A stretch of DNA of 14,149 nucleotides from NCBI GenBank assembly GCA_041623475.1, contig JBFJWU010000048.1, forward strand, positions 1 to 14,149, written 5' to 3'. The stretch is from JBFJWU01 sp041623475 [NCBI: bacterium]. GTDB taxonomy: Bacteria > J088. The position numbers and the translations under genes were made by a program. Of the stretch, positions 5,945-12,386 are shown one piece after another; position 1 is the stretch's first letter, and each line of letters starts with the position of its first letter. The notes under the pieces are model-generated. The model was not told the DNA's origin and searched no databases. It was given only the letters and a program-made list of their open reading frames with translations.

Positions 5945-7341
5945 TGCCCGACCCGGTTAACAAGCGAGTAATTGCCGCGTTTTTCGCGTTTGCAGGCGCG
6001 CTGACGGTGTGGCCGGACACCGGTTGGTGCCAGTTGGCGACAACCGATATCAATGGTGGGCCAGGTGCTCTGCGGCCTGCCGACATCGCGCCGGCTGAAT
6101 CCGCCACGGTGGGCAGCCTCGAATTCAAATTGAGCGGGATTTACGTTCGCACCAGACCGGACGTGTTCCTGCGGACATTCCGGACCCAACCCGGGGACCC
6201 ATTTGACCAGGATATTTTCTGGCACGACGTTGCCCGGCTGCGAAATTTCCAGATCTTTCGTGACGTCACCGCAACCGTGGTCCCGTCCGCGCCGTCCGAA
6301 GTTTCGATTACGGTTACAGCAGAGGACATCTGGACAATAATCCCGATATTCGAACCAAGCTTTGGAGCGGACACGTTGCTGGTCATCGGCGGCCTGCGCG
6401 ATGCAAACTTTGTTGGCCGTAATCACGATCTGTCCGTATTTGCCGGCGTATTCAGGCGCAGCGATTCTGGTCGCAATGATGCCGTAACCCGAGCGACGAC
6501 AGACTTTCTGTTTGGCGTCAGCTATGGAACACGCCAATTCCTGGATCGCCACTCACTACAGTTTGCAATCCAGCGTACCTACGGTACCGACACCGTCTAC
6601 AACGGACGCAATGCCATTGCCCAATTCGAACGGGTACTAGCTGGCGGGACAGCCAGTTTTGTCTGGAAAGAATTCGACTACATCCAGCCCGGTGCATTTA
6701 TCGGTGCCACCCATATCCGCTATGGCACCGTCACCGATGTCACCAGCGGGATTCCAATCCCGCGCGAGTCGCTGGCGGCCGAACCTGGCCTGTTACTACG
6801 TGTTGGCAAGGTCGACTACGACAATTTTCGGGTTACCGGAAACGACCTGCACGTGACCCTGTCCGGCCCGATCCGGTCACGGGGCCCAAGGGGTTATGTG
6901 TCCGGGATTATTGTCGGTCGCCAGTACTTCCTGCCACACCCAAGGATTAACTTGGCTGCACGGGGCCGCCTGCAGGCCCGCAACAACGACCACATTGTCG
7001 ACGACATTACCTGGGGTGGATTTGCCCAGGTACGTGGCTACCCAAGTGATTTCCTGCGCGGCCAATACGGCGTATTGCTGAACGTCGAATCCCGTTTTGT
7101 CCTGTTCGAACAGTTGTTCAAGGCATTCTATGGTGAGGCCGCCGTGTTCTACGATGCCGGGGCCATGGGGTCCGGGCGATTCCTGAGCGATCTGTCTGAC
7201 CGTGGCCATTCGCTTGGTATTGGCCTGCGCGGTTCAATTACAAAAATCTTCAGTACATTCTTTCGTGCGGATGTCGCCCTGCCGCTGACCGACCCGGGAC
7301 TGGGCCCCGACATCAACATCGGCGTCCGGCAGTTCTTTTAA
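5944..7341 (+). CDS. Single-POTRA Omp85/BamA-TamA family outer-membrane protein, second paralogue
   Basis: GTG at 5944 is the chosen start: it shares its G with the upstream TAG stop (TAGTG) and provides a signal peptide (KR then VIAAFFAFAGALTVW). A longer open frame back to 5794 lies inside the previous gene and is a shadow. The 465-residue product is laid out like its neighbour. A POTRA-like module spans about 57-126, with FDQDIFWHDVARLRNFQIF. A barrel (about 132-465) follows, with FGADTLLVIGGLRDANFVG, the loop motif GGFAQVRGYPSDFLRG (358-373) and a terminal VRQFF. Extended similarity between the two proteins shows an old tandem duplication. Translation is probably coupled. The role could be insertion or export of an outer-membrane product of this cluster; no specific substrate can be named. 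Confidence 0.88.
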   Translation: MPDPVNKRVIAAFFAFAGALTVWPDTGWCQLATTDINGGPGALRPADIAPAESATVGSLEFKLSGIYVRTRPDVFLRTFRTQPGDPFDQDIFWHDVARLRNFQIFRDVTATVVPSAPSEVSITVTAEDIWTIIPIFEPSFGADTLLVIGGLRDANFVGRNHDLSVFAGVFRRSDSGRNDAVTRATTDFLFGVSYGTRQFLDRHSLQFAIQRTYGTDTVYNGRNAIAQFERVLAGGTASFVWKEFDYIQPGAFIGATHIRYGTVTDVTSGIPIPRESLAAEPGLLLRVGKVDYDNFRVTGNDLHVTLSGPIRSRGPRGYVSGIIVGRQYFLPHPRINLAARGRLQARNNDHIVDDITWGGFAQVRGYPSDFLRGQYGVLLNVESRFVLFEQLFKAFYGEAAVFYDAGAMGSGRFLSDLSDRGHSLGIGLRGSITKIFSTFFRADVALPLTDPGLGPDINIGVRQFF

Positions 7342-7397
7342 AGTCTTTCTCCAATAAGAAATATCGGTGCACAGACTGTATGGAACCAGCCCCAAAA

Positions 7398-7508
7398 GGC
7401 GCGCAGATTTGCGTGAGATGTGATGATGCCGCAAGGGGCGGAGCCAGAGGAATTGCAACGCTATTTCGAGGAAGAGGACAGCGAGAGACACCTCGACATC
7501 AAGCGCCG
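7398..7508. repeat. Structured repeat element R1
   Basis: This element starts with GGCGCGCAGATTTGCG (7398-7413), identical to the start of R2 114 bp downstream. It includes a core hairpin, AATTGCAACGCTATT (7451-7465), and GAGGACAGCGAGAG, and ends near GCGCCGG. It is more degenerate than R2. It lies in the gap after the Omp85 gene and before the converging pentapeptide gene; reading frames across it look artefactual. Confidence 0.75.
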
Positions 7509-7511
7509 GAA

Positions 7512-7633
7512 GGCGCGCAGATTTGCGGTAGATCGTGCGATGCCCGCAAGGCGGGGCACCGCAGGAATAGCAGCGCTATTTCGAGGATGGCACGACGAGG
7601 ACAGCGTGCGAGATGCCGTAAAGCTGCGCGCCG
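7512..7633. repeat. Structured repeat element R2 with terminal inverted ends
   Basis: This copy is about 122 bp. Its outer 18 bp (7512-7529) are complementary to 7615-7632 with 15 of 18 matches. The centre has an AATAGC-AGC-GCTATT hairpin (7566-7580) followed by TCGAGG and GAGGACAGCG. It ends 5 bp from the stop codon of the pentapeptide gene. The imperfect palindromic layout suggests a small non-autonomous mobile or REP-like element, or a structured RNA. Confidence 0.75.
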
Positions 7634-7637
7634 GAGG

Positions 7638-8381
7638 TTATTCGAGTTTCGTGAGCAGAAAGTCCTTCAACAAGTCCATGTCCGACGCATTTGCGTCATC
7701 AGCGCCCGCTTCGACAGGCTGCCCCGCAGCGGCAACCTTGCCCGACATCGGGACGCCAATATATCCTTCTTCGCACCGATAGGACACATCGCCGACAATA
7801 ACTGAACTGCCAGCCACTTCACCACCGTTTTCCTTGATCTGTTTGACGGACCAGACTTTGCCCAGTAGTTTCCGATCTCCCTCGTCGCCGCCTTCGGCTT
7901 CGACGATTCGAAATGCCTGGACGACCCGGTAATTCTCGATCCCGTCGCCGGGAATCGTCAAGTCCTCGTCACCCAGTTCGACACCTGGCTTGCTGAGCAG
8001 GTTGCCCAGCAGGTCCATTGGGAAAAACACCTCGGTGCTGACACCGATGATTTCTTCAACTTTGATTCCTCGGGTACTGGTTTCACCCAGTACCGCACCG
8101 TGAAGGTCTGCCTGTGACAGGTCCGCGTCGTCCAGGACAGCAAACCGCAGGTCAGCCTCGAGCAGGCGAACATGACGCATGTTGGCACCCCTCAGGATCG
8201 CACCGCGAAGGTTGGCCCGGCTCAGGTCGGCATAACGAAAGGTCGCATTGGACAGGTCCTGTTCTGACAAATCAATCCCGGTCAGGTCGATCCCGGCCGC
8301 TTCGACCCCTTCCAGGCCAATACCAGCCCTGGCCAGTTCTTCCAGTTCGTCCCTGCTGTTTACTTTTGTCCCACCGCTCAC
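7638..8381 (-). CDS. Pentapeptide-repeat protein with unrecognised C-terminal domain
   Basis: The start is GTG at 8381; the Shine-Dalgarno is poor. The 247-residue protein opens with a short acidic helix (10-20). About fifteen pentapeptide repeats follow at about 26-100 in the A-(D/N)-L-x-x pattern, for example GIDLTGIDLSEQDLSNATF and ADLSRANLRGAILRGANM. These would form a right-handed quadrilateral beta-helix. The rest (about 105-247) is not a family I recognise. It has strand-rich segments YRVVQAFRIVEAEG (151-164), LLGKVWSVKQIKENGG (172-187) and SSVIVGDVSYRCEEGYIGVP (192-211), then an acidic tail ending in a Leu-rich helix. No signal peptide or membrane helix is present, so it is probably cytoplasmic. 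Some pentapeptide proteins protect gyrase, but that cannot be claimed here. Confidence 0.85.
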   Translation of the reverse strand: MSGGTKVNSRDELEELARAGIGLEGVEAAGIDLTGIDLSEQDLSNATFRYADLSRANLRGAILRGANMRHVRLLEADLRFAVLDDADLSQADLHGAVLGETSTRGIKVEEIIGVSTEVFFPMDLLGNLLSKPGVELGDEDLTIPGDGIENYRVVQAFRIVEAEGGDEGDRKLLGKVWSVKQIKENGGEVAGSSVIVGDVSYRCEEGYIGVPMSGKVAAAGQPVEAGADDANASDMDLLKDFLLTKLE

Positions 8382-8403
8382 AACTGATCGCTTTGTCGTC
8401 GTT

Positions 8404-8423
8404 AAAAACGGGCTGCGCGCCCG
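8404..8423 (-). terminator. Terminator-like hairpin in the leader of the pentapeptide gene
   Basis: Read on the minus strand, CGGGC-GCGCA-GCCCG is followed directly by TTTTT, ending 22 bp before the GTG at 8381. The stem is only 5 bp but all G-C. It could be a second terminator for the upstream lipoprotein gene, or an attenuator in the leader of the pentapeptide gene. Confidence 0.45.
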
Positions 8424-8500
8424 GTCTACTGCCCGTCATTGTACTGGTGATAATTCGCCGCTGCCATAGATTGACAACCAATGCGGCCCATTTCGCGAGC

Positions 8501-8531
8501 AAAAAAAAGGCAGCCTTTCGGCTGCCTTTTT
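8501..8531 (-). terminator. Rho-independent terminator of the lipoprotein gene
   Basis: On the minus strand GGCTGCC? pairing gives a 7-bp GC stem, GGCAGCC (8509-8515 on plus) with GGCTGCC (8520-8526). It has a GAAA tetraloop and an extension of A-T pairs, and ends in eight T residues. It lies about 20 bp past the lipoprotein stop at 8552. The plus-strand reading ends in five T and could also work weakly, but no plus-strand gene precedes it closely. Confidence 0.88.
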
Positions 8532-8551
8532 GTACTTGAATGTTTCGGTTT

Positions 8552-10537
8552 CTAGTCTTCGGGAATCAGGTCAATCAGACCACCCAGCTGTTTCGACAGC
8601 AGGGCCACATAGGCGTTCAACGATCGCTGTGTCGCCTCGTTAAAACCGGGCCCCGAATCGACATCCAGTGTTGCATCGGGAATGTCGCCGTTGAAAACAA
8701 GGTCAGCAAGATTATAGACATCCAGATACAACATTCCGCCAAAGGACGGGTTCTGGAATGCAAATGCAGGGAACTCTGCCTCGACCCCGTCGCGACCCAG
8801 GCGCCCCACCCCAAATGTATCCAGGCTGGATCGAACGGCTGAGTAACCAGCGTCACCGGACGTCAATCCGGTCAACTTGGTGGAATCAGGATTGCTGTTG
8901 TACCCCGGAAAATGGGGAATGTCGCACAGCTTTTCGTCGGTATCAGTATCACTGTCATCGGGCTCGCAGCGCACCAGTTCGACCGGGAAGTTGCCACCCT
9001 CTTCACGGCAAAACAGCCGGTCAAAGACACGATACGGCTGCTGTCCTGCAAACTTCTGGCTGCCGACCTTGGTCGCGGCCGCAGGATAATTTTCGTCCCG
9101 CTCGCTGACGACCGGATCGTTCACGTAATCAAATGCGCATTCCAGTTCCATCCACAGCAGGCGCAGGTCTTCATTGGGTTCCAGCGACGGCGTGTCCCAG
9201 GCCACCAGGAAATCCCTGGGCCCCAGGCCGGCGTGGAAGATTGGTCCGAAATCCATTTCAATGGCATTGCCGATAAACGTTTCGACAACGTCGCCACCAA
9301 CCGCGTCGACAATGTCAGAATCAACCAGTCCCAGTACGAACGGAATCACGTCTTCGATCAGGTTGATCCGTGCATCTGGATCTTCAATCCGCGGATCATT
9401 CGGTGGCAGCAGGGTGTCCATCAACTTCGTCACAAAGCAGCCGGTCTCTGGCGATGTTTCCAGTTCGTTATCTTCCGCATTCGATCCGTCGCGCTCCATG
9501 TCGCCCAGGCGAATCTCAAAAATAAACGTGTGCTCGTCGACCAGACGTTTGTCATCTGAATCCCGCACATCGCACAAGTCGCTGTCCGGGTCGATTGCTT
9601 CCATCGATCCGTCCGCGCGCCCCTTGTAAGCAATGATATCGTCGCTCTGGTCGGGATCACCGATCACGTCCAGACTGGCAAAGAACAGCGCTTTGCGCAG
9701 GTTATCGATCGCATTCCCGAAATGTTCGCCCGCCTTGCTCAGCTGGGCCGAACCGGTGCCCGCGTCCAGCCCCAGGAACCGTGGGTTTTCGTTAAAAATG
9801 AATGCGACCAGCGCCTGAATCTTTGGCATTTCCGCTTCCAGGGCCGCGGCGACTTCTTCAAAGCCATCGCCATCCAGGTCGGGATCAATATCCAGATCCG
9901 TAAACTTGTTAAAGATTCCCAGGAAATCTGCTTCCAGATCCAACGCCTGGACGTAATTCAGTACTCCCAGTACCAGCTGGACGCCAATATCAATCAGAAA
10001 TACTTCGCCACGATCGTACTCGCCCATCAGTTCGACGTCGGCCTCGTCCGTGTCGGTCAGGTACACCGGCGTCGACTGGTCCAGTCGGAACTCAAACGCC
10101 GGGTCAGCCTTGAGCCGCTTCAGTTCGAACGCGATGTCATCGAAACGTTCGATCAAGTCCGACACCAGATCATCAATCAATGCGTGCAGGAATTCGTTTT
10201 CATCTGATGCGGCGCTGTCGTCGTCATCGCCGCCCAGGCTGGAAATCACCCGGATGATACTGACAAACTGCAGCAGTTCGCTCAGGACCGCACCGAACCG
10301 GGCTTCTACGTCGGTACCGTCAATCTCACTGAGGACAAATTCGAACTGCAGCTTGGCATCGGTATAGCGACCATCCGTCAGGAAATCCTTGGCAATCGCA
10401 TTTTCTTTCGCCGCCGCCTTGCCCTGGTCAACCGCTGCATCGCGATCACCACGACATCCGGCCACTGCAATTGCAGCAATCAGTAGCGGTGTCCAAAACC
10501 GTGAGCGCGCGCGCGTCAGGCCAGCTGTGCGTGTCAT
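8552..10537 (-). CDS. Large acidic lipoprotein of unknown function
   Basis: The start is ATG at 10537, preceded by GGAGG with 6-nt spacing. An upstream in-frame ATG at 10582 falls at the predicted transcription start and is rejected. The 661-residue protein has a lipoprotein signal (basic residues 3-13, hydrophobic 15-27, lipobox VAGC with Cys28). The residue after Cys is Arg rather than Asp, suggesting outer-membrane localisation. Residues 40-95 look helical and TPR-like (AKDFLTDGRYTDAKLQFEFVL). A DDDD-rich linker lies at 104-107, and DIDPDLDGDGFEEV (216-229) resembles Asp-rich calcium-binding loops. Eight or so cysteines in the second half (for example 322, 367, 467, 510, 524, 538) could form disulfides. 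I do not recognise the family. It is monocistronic, with its own promoter and terminator. Confidence 0.85.
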   Translation of the reverse strand: MTRTAGLTRARSRFWTPLLIAAIAVAGCRGDRDAAVDQGKAAAKENAIAKDFLTDGRYTDAKLQFEFVLSEIDGTDVEARFGAVLSELLQFVSIIRVISSLGGDDDDSAASDENEFLHALIDDLVSDLIERFDDIAFELKRLKADPAFEFRLDQSTPVYLTDTDEADVELMGEYDRGEVFLIDIGVQLVLGVLNYVQALDLEADFLGIFNKFTDLDIDPDLDGDGFEEVAAALEAEMPKIQALVAFIFNENPRFLGLDAGTGSAQLSKAGEHFGNAIDNLRKALFFASLDVIGDPDQSDDIIAYKGRADGSMEAIDPDSDLCDVRDSDDKRLVDEHTFIFEIRLGDMERDGSNAEDNELETSPETGCFVTKLMDTLLPPNDPRIEDPDARINLIEDVIPFVLGLVDSDIVDAVGGDVVETFIGNAIEMDFGPIFHAGLGPRDFLVAWDTPSLEPNEDLRLLWMELECAFDYVNDPVVSERDENYPAAATKVGSQKFAGQQPYRVFDRLFCREEGGNFPVELVRCEPDDSDTDTDEKLCDIPHFPGYNSNPDSTKLTGLTSGDAGYSAVRSSLDTFGVGRLGRDGVEAEFPAFAFQNPSFGGMLYLDVYNLADLVFNGDIPDATLDVDSGPGFNEATQRSLNAYVALLSKQLGGLIDLIPED

Positions 10538-10590
10538 CCGTTGCCTCCGATTCCCTGGACCAATTCGCAGGTTAAGCTTCAAGTGCGCTT

Positions 10591-10619
10591 AGAATAGTCC
10601 AACCCTATGGCCGTGTCAA
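10591..10619 (-). promoter_or_regulatory. Sigma-70 promoter of the lipoprotein gene
   Basis: On the minus strand TTGACA (10619-10614) is a perfect -35. A 17-bp spacer leads to TATTCT (10596-10591), four of six matches at -10. The predicted start near 10584 leaves a 47-nt leader before the ATG at 10537 and its GGAGG site. Confidence 0.75.
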
Positions 10620-10639
10620 CTGGCTGAATTCCCGCGAAA

Positions 10640-10903
10640 TCAGCCGATGACAGCGGTCTGCCAGTCCTCGGGAACGACTGTGTCGTCTGGAATTTCAATG
10701 GTTTTCCGGCGCCCGTTTGTACCGGCAGTCAACCGGATATCGCGCCGGGTGACGCTGAGCTCTGCGGCGACAAATCGAATCAGTTCATCGTTGGCTTTGC
10801 CATCCACAGGGGCCGCTTTGACGGCGATCTTTAATCGGCCGTCAACCGCGCCAATGACACCCGACCGGGAGGCCCCTGGCTGTACATACAAACGCAGCTT
10901 CAT
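10640..10903 (-). CDS. DUF167 / YggU family protein
   Basis: The start is ATG at 10903, 19 bp after the divIVA-like stop. A longer frame to 11083 overlaps divIVA and adds non-homologous sequence. The 87-residue product has the family pattern: V-x-P-G-A-S-R-S-G-V at 7-16, L-K-I-A-V-K-A-A-P-V-D-G-K-A-N-D-E-L-I at 24-42, L-S-V at 49-51, and a G-x-x-G-R-R-K-x-I-x-I end (61-71). This is the normal full length. The family is widespread and its biochemical role is not established. It follows divIVA, as in many deltaproteobacteria, and is probably co-transcribed with it. There is no clear Shine-Dalgarno, so translational coupling is plausible. Confidence 0.9.
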   Translation of the reverse strand: MKLRLYVQPGASRSGVIGAVDGRLKIAVKAAPVDGKANDELIRFVAAELSVTRRDIRLTAGTNGRRKTIEIPDDTVVPEDWQTAVIG

Positions 10904-10922
10904 GCCGATATGATCGTGGCGG

Positions 10923-11438
10923 TCAGCCGCCGTCGCTCCCGGGCGCAGCAAAGAAATGAAGATTGCCGTCCCGTTCTTCGCTTTCCTTGTCCGTTTCTTC
11001 ATCCAGGTCGACCCAGTCACGGGCGTGCTGAATAAGGTGCCGGATTCCTTCGCGCAAGGCGGCCTTCTGGTGCCGCAGGTCAAGGATCTGGTTACGCAAT
11101 TCCTGGACTTTATGCATCGACTCGCCGATCATCTTGGACGCCTTCAGTTCGGCATCACCGATGACCAGGTCGGCTTCACGTTCAGCATTGGCCCGCAGGT
11201 CATCGCCAACCCGCTGGGCTGTCAACAACGCATCGCGAAGCATGCCTTCTTTTTCCCGAAACTCGCTGAGCCGTCGCAGTGCCTGCTGCAATTCGTCTTT
11301 GAGCGCCTGGTTTTCCTGTCGCAGGTTCTCCATCTCGATCCGAACCAGATCCAGGAAACGGATGACTTCATCGGGATCAAACCCGCGCAGGGATTTCCGA
11401 AATTGGACCTGACGCAGATCCAGGGGCGAAATCTTCAT
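10923..11438 (-). CDS. DivIVA-domain coiled-coil protein
   Basis: ATG at 11438 gives 171 residues beginning MKISPLDLRQVQFRKSLRGF, the typical start for Gram-negative DivIVA-domain proteins. A frame open to 11471 would add 11 residues, but it begins at the predicted transcription start. The N-terminal membrane-curvature module has FRKSLRGFDPDEVIRFLDLV (13-32), with the conserved F, R-G-[FY]-D and D-E-V. A long coiled coil runs from about 33 to 140, with many Leu/Glu/Arg heptads. The tail (141-171) is acidic, then Gly-rich. In Gram-positives DivIVA marks poles and septa; in deltaproteobacteria the role is less clear. It lies beside a DnaA-box cluster and may be linked to the cell cycle, which is inference. 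Confidence 0.88.
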   Translation of the reverse strand: MKISPLDLRQVQFRKSLRGFDPDEVIRFLDLVRIEMENLRQENQALKDELQQALRRLSEFREKEGMLRDALLTAQRVGDDLRANAEREADLVIGDAELKASKMIGESMHKVQELRNQILDLRHQKAALREGIRHLIQHARDWVDLDEETDKESEERDGNLHFFAAPGSDGG

Positions 11439-11479
11439 GGCACTCACAACCTTTCCACGAAGGACAAACAAACAGATTC

Positions 11480-11508
11480 AACATAGCGAATAAACCATTC
11501 GAATGCAA
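11480..11508 (-). promoter_or_regulatory. Possible promoter of the divIVA-DUF167 operon
   Basis: On the minus strand TTGCAT (11508-11503), a 17-bp spacer and TATGTT (11485-11480) give weak matches to sigma-70 boxes. The implied start near 11473 leaves about 35 nt before the ATG at 11438. It lies in the AT-rich stretch next to the DnaA-box cluster. Confidence 0.35.
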
Positions 11509-11533
11509 GTGTTTTTGCGCAATCCGCCAAACG

Positions 11534-11652
11534 TTTTCCACAGGTTACCGCACCGGCGAAAGACCCGGAACACGGGCGTTCCGGCAAAGTTTTCCACATT
11601 TTGCCCACAGGTGCTGGCCAGTCTGTGAATAATTGGGCCGCCTGTCCACAGG
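11534..11652. promoter_or_regulatory. Cluster of five DnaA-box-like sites, candidate origin or DnaA-regulated region
   Basis: Sites are TTTTCCACA (11534-11542, followed by GG), TTTTCCACA (11590-11598), TTGCCCACA (11601-11609, followed by GG), TTATTCACA on the minus strand (11624-11632) and CTGTCCACA (11642-11650, followed by GG). The minus-strand site fits the classic TTATNCACA exactly; the others differ by one to three bases. An AT-rich stretch (about 11461-11520) borders the cluster and could be an unwinding element. Genes on both sides point away from the region. There is no dnaA, dnaN or parAB gene in the window, so the origin call is tentative. Confidence 0.5.
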
Positions 11653-11663
11653 ATTGTCCCGGT

Positions 11664-11692
11664 TTGACAGTTGGTCACGCACCTGCAATCAT
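11664..11692 (+). promoter_or_regulatory. Promoter of the tetR-monooxygenase operon
   Basis: TTGACA (11664-11669), a 17-bp spacer and AATCAT (11687-11692) are preceded by TGC at 11684-11686, which gives an extended -10. The predicted start, near 11699, falls inside the 30-bp palindrome, so a repressor bound there would block transcription. Confidence 0.6.
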
Positions 11693-11719
11693 AACGGAAT
11701 GAATATTCATTCCGTTATG
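11690..11719. promoter_or_regulatory. Perfect 30-bp palindrome, likely TetR operator
   Basis: The half-site CATAACGGAATGAAT (11690-11704) is followed immediately by its exact reverse complement. It overlaps the -10 and start of the promoter and ends just before the AGGAGG of tetR. Position, symmetry and length fit an autoregulatory operator for a TetR-family dimer or dimer pair. The half contains GGAATGAATATTCATTCC, reminiscent of TetR targets with nested symmetry. Confidence 0.8.
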
Positions 11720-11735
11720 CAGGAGGGTACCGACA

Positions 11736-12386
11736 ATGCCAAAACCATCCACAGCATTGGCTGACCAGCCGTCCGAAGGATCACGCAACAAAGATCGCCG
11801 CACAGCTGTCCTGCAGGCGGCTCTCGAGGTGTTTGCCGAGCAGGGATTTAACGGCACACCCGTCCCACCGATCGCAGACCGGGCCGGCGTCGGTGTCGGG
11901 ACCATCTATCGCTATTTTGCCGACAAGGAGGCACTGGTAAACGAGGTATTTCGTCACGCCAAACGCAGCCTGCAGTCCGCGTTGACCAGTGGCATTAAAA
12001 ATGCGACCGGGCCCCGGCAACTGTTTGACAACATCTGGTCGAGGCTGGTCGAATTCGCTCGCGAAGAACCATTGATGTTTCGTTTTCTCGAAATGCAGGA
12101 CCACGGGGCGTATCTGGACACAGACAGCAAGGCGGTCGAAGCCGAACTGCTGGCGCCGATTATTGGCGCCCTCCACGGTTTTCGCGAACAAGGGCTGGTC
12201 CAGACGCCGATGCAGACCGCGCCCCTGATCGCGATGCTCTGGGGGGGCGTCGTTGGTTTGTTCAAGTTTGAACGCGCTGGCTATTACAACTTACAGGAAC
12301 AGGATTTGAATGCGGCCCGCGACACGATCTGGCTGGCAATCACGGCCGCAGACGCGTCGCAGAACCAATCGGAGGCTCGATCATGA
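11736..12386 (+). CDS. TetR/AcrR-family transcriptional regulator
   Basis: ATG at 11736 has AGGAGG at 11721-11726. The 216-residue protein has a basic N-terminus (SRNKDRR, 16-22). A TetR DNA-binding domain follows, with AALEVFAEQGFNGTPVPPIA (28-47) and the recognition helix AGVGVGTIYRYFADKEAL (50-67), which matches the family signature G-V-x-x-G-T-I-Y-x-Y-F-x-x-K-E-x-L. The C-terminal ligand domain (about 75-210) is helical and has no signature I can tie to a ligand. It is co-transcribed with a flavin monooxygenase through a 4-bp overlap. The upstream palindrome suggests autorepression, relieved by a substrate or product of that enzyme. This resembles the EthR-EthA pairing in function, although that pair is divergent in mycobacteria. 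Confidence 0.93.
   Translation: MPKPSTALADQPSEGSRNKDRRTAVLQAALEVFAEQGFNGTPVPPIADRAGVGVGTIYRYFADKEALVNEVFRHAKRSLQSALTSGIKNATGPRQLFDNIWSRLVEFAREEPLMFRFLEMQDHGAYLDTDSKAVEAELLAPIIGALHGFREQGLVQTPMQTAPLIAMLWGGVVGLFKFERAGYYNLQEQDLNAARDTIWLAITAADASQNQSEARS

Noticed and set aside
7380-7805. Open frames across the structured repeats (including 7420-7782)
   Set aside because: The peptides are rich in Arg/Ala and come from the R1/R2 repeats, then run antisense into the well-supported pentapeptide gene. Treated as chance frames.
8382-8500. Promoter for the pentapeptide gene (TTGTCA and TACAAT on the minus strand)
   Set aside because: Each hexamer is reasonable, but they are not correctly spaced as a pair, so no promoter is called.
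10538-10582. Longer start for the lipoprotein at 10582
   Set aside because: It coincides with the predicted transcription start, and the ATG at 10537 has a GGAGG site and gives a normal lipoprotein signal.
10904-11083. Long N-terminal extension of the DUF167 protein
   Set aside because: It overlaps the divIVA-like coding sequence in another frame and is absent from the family, which starts at the MKLRLYVQPGA segment.
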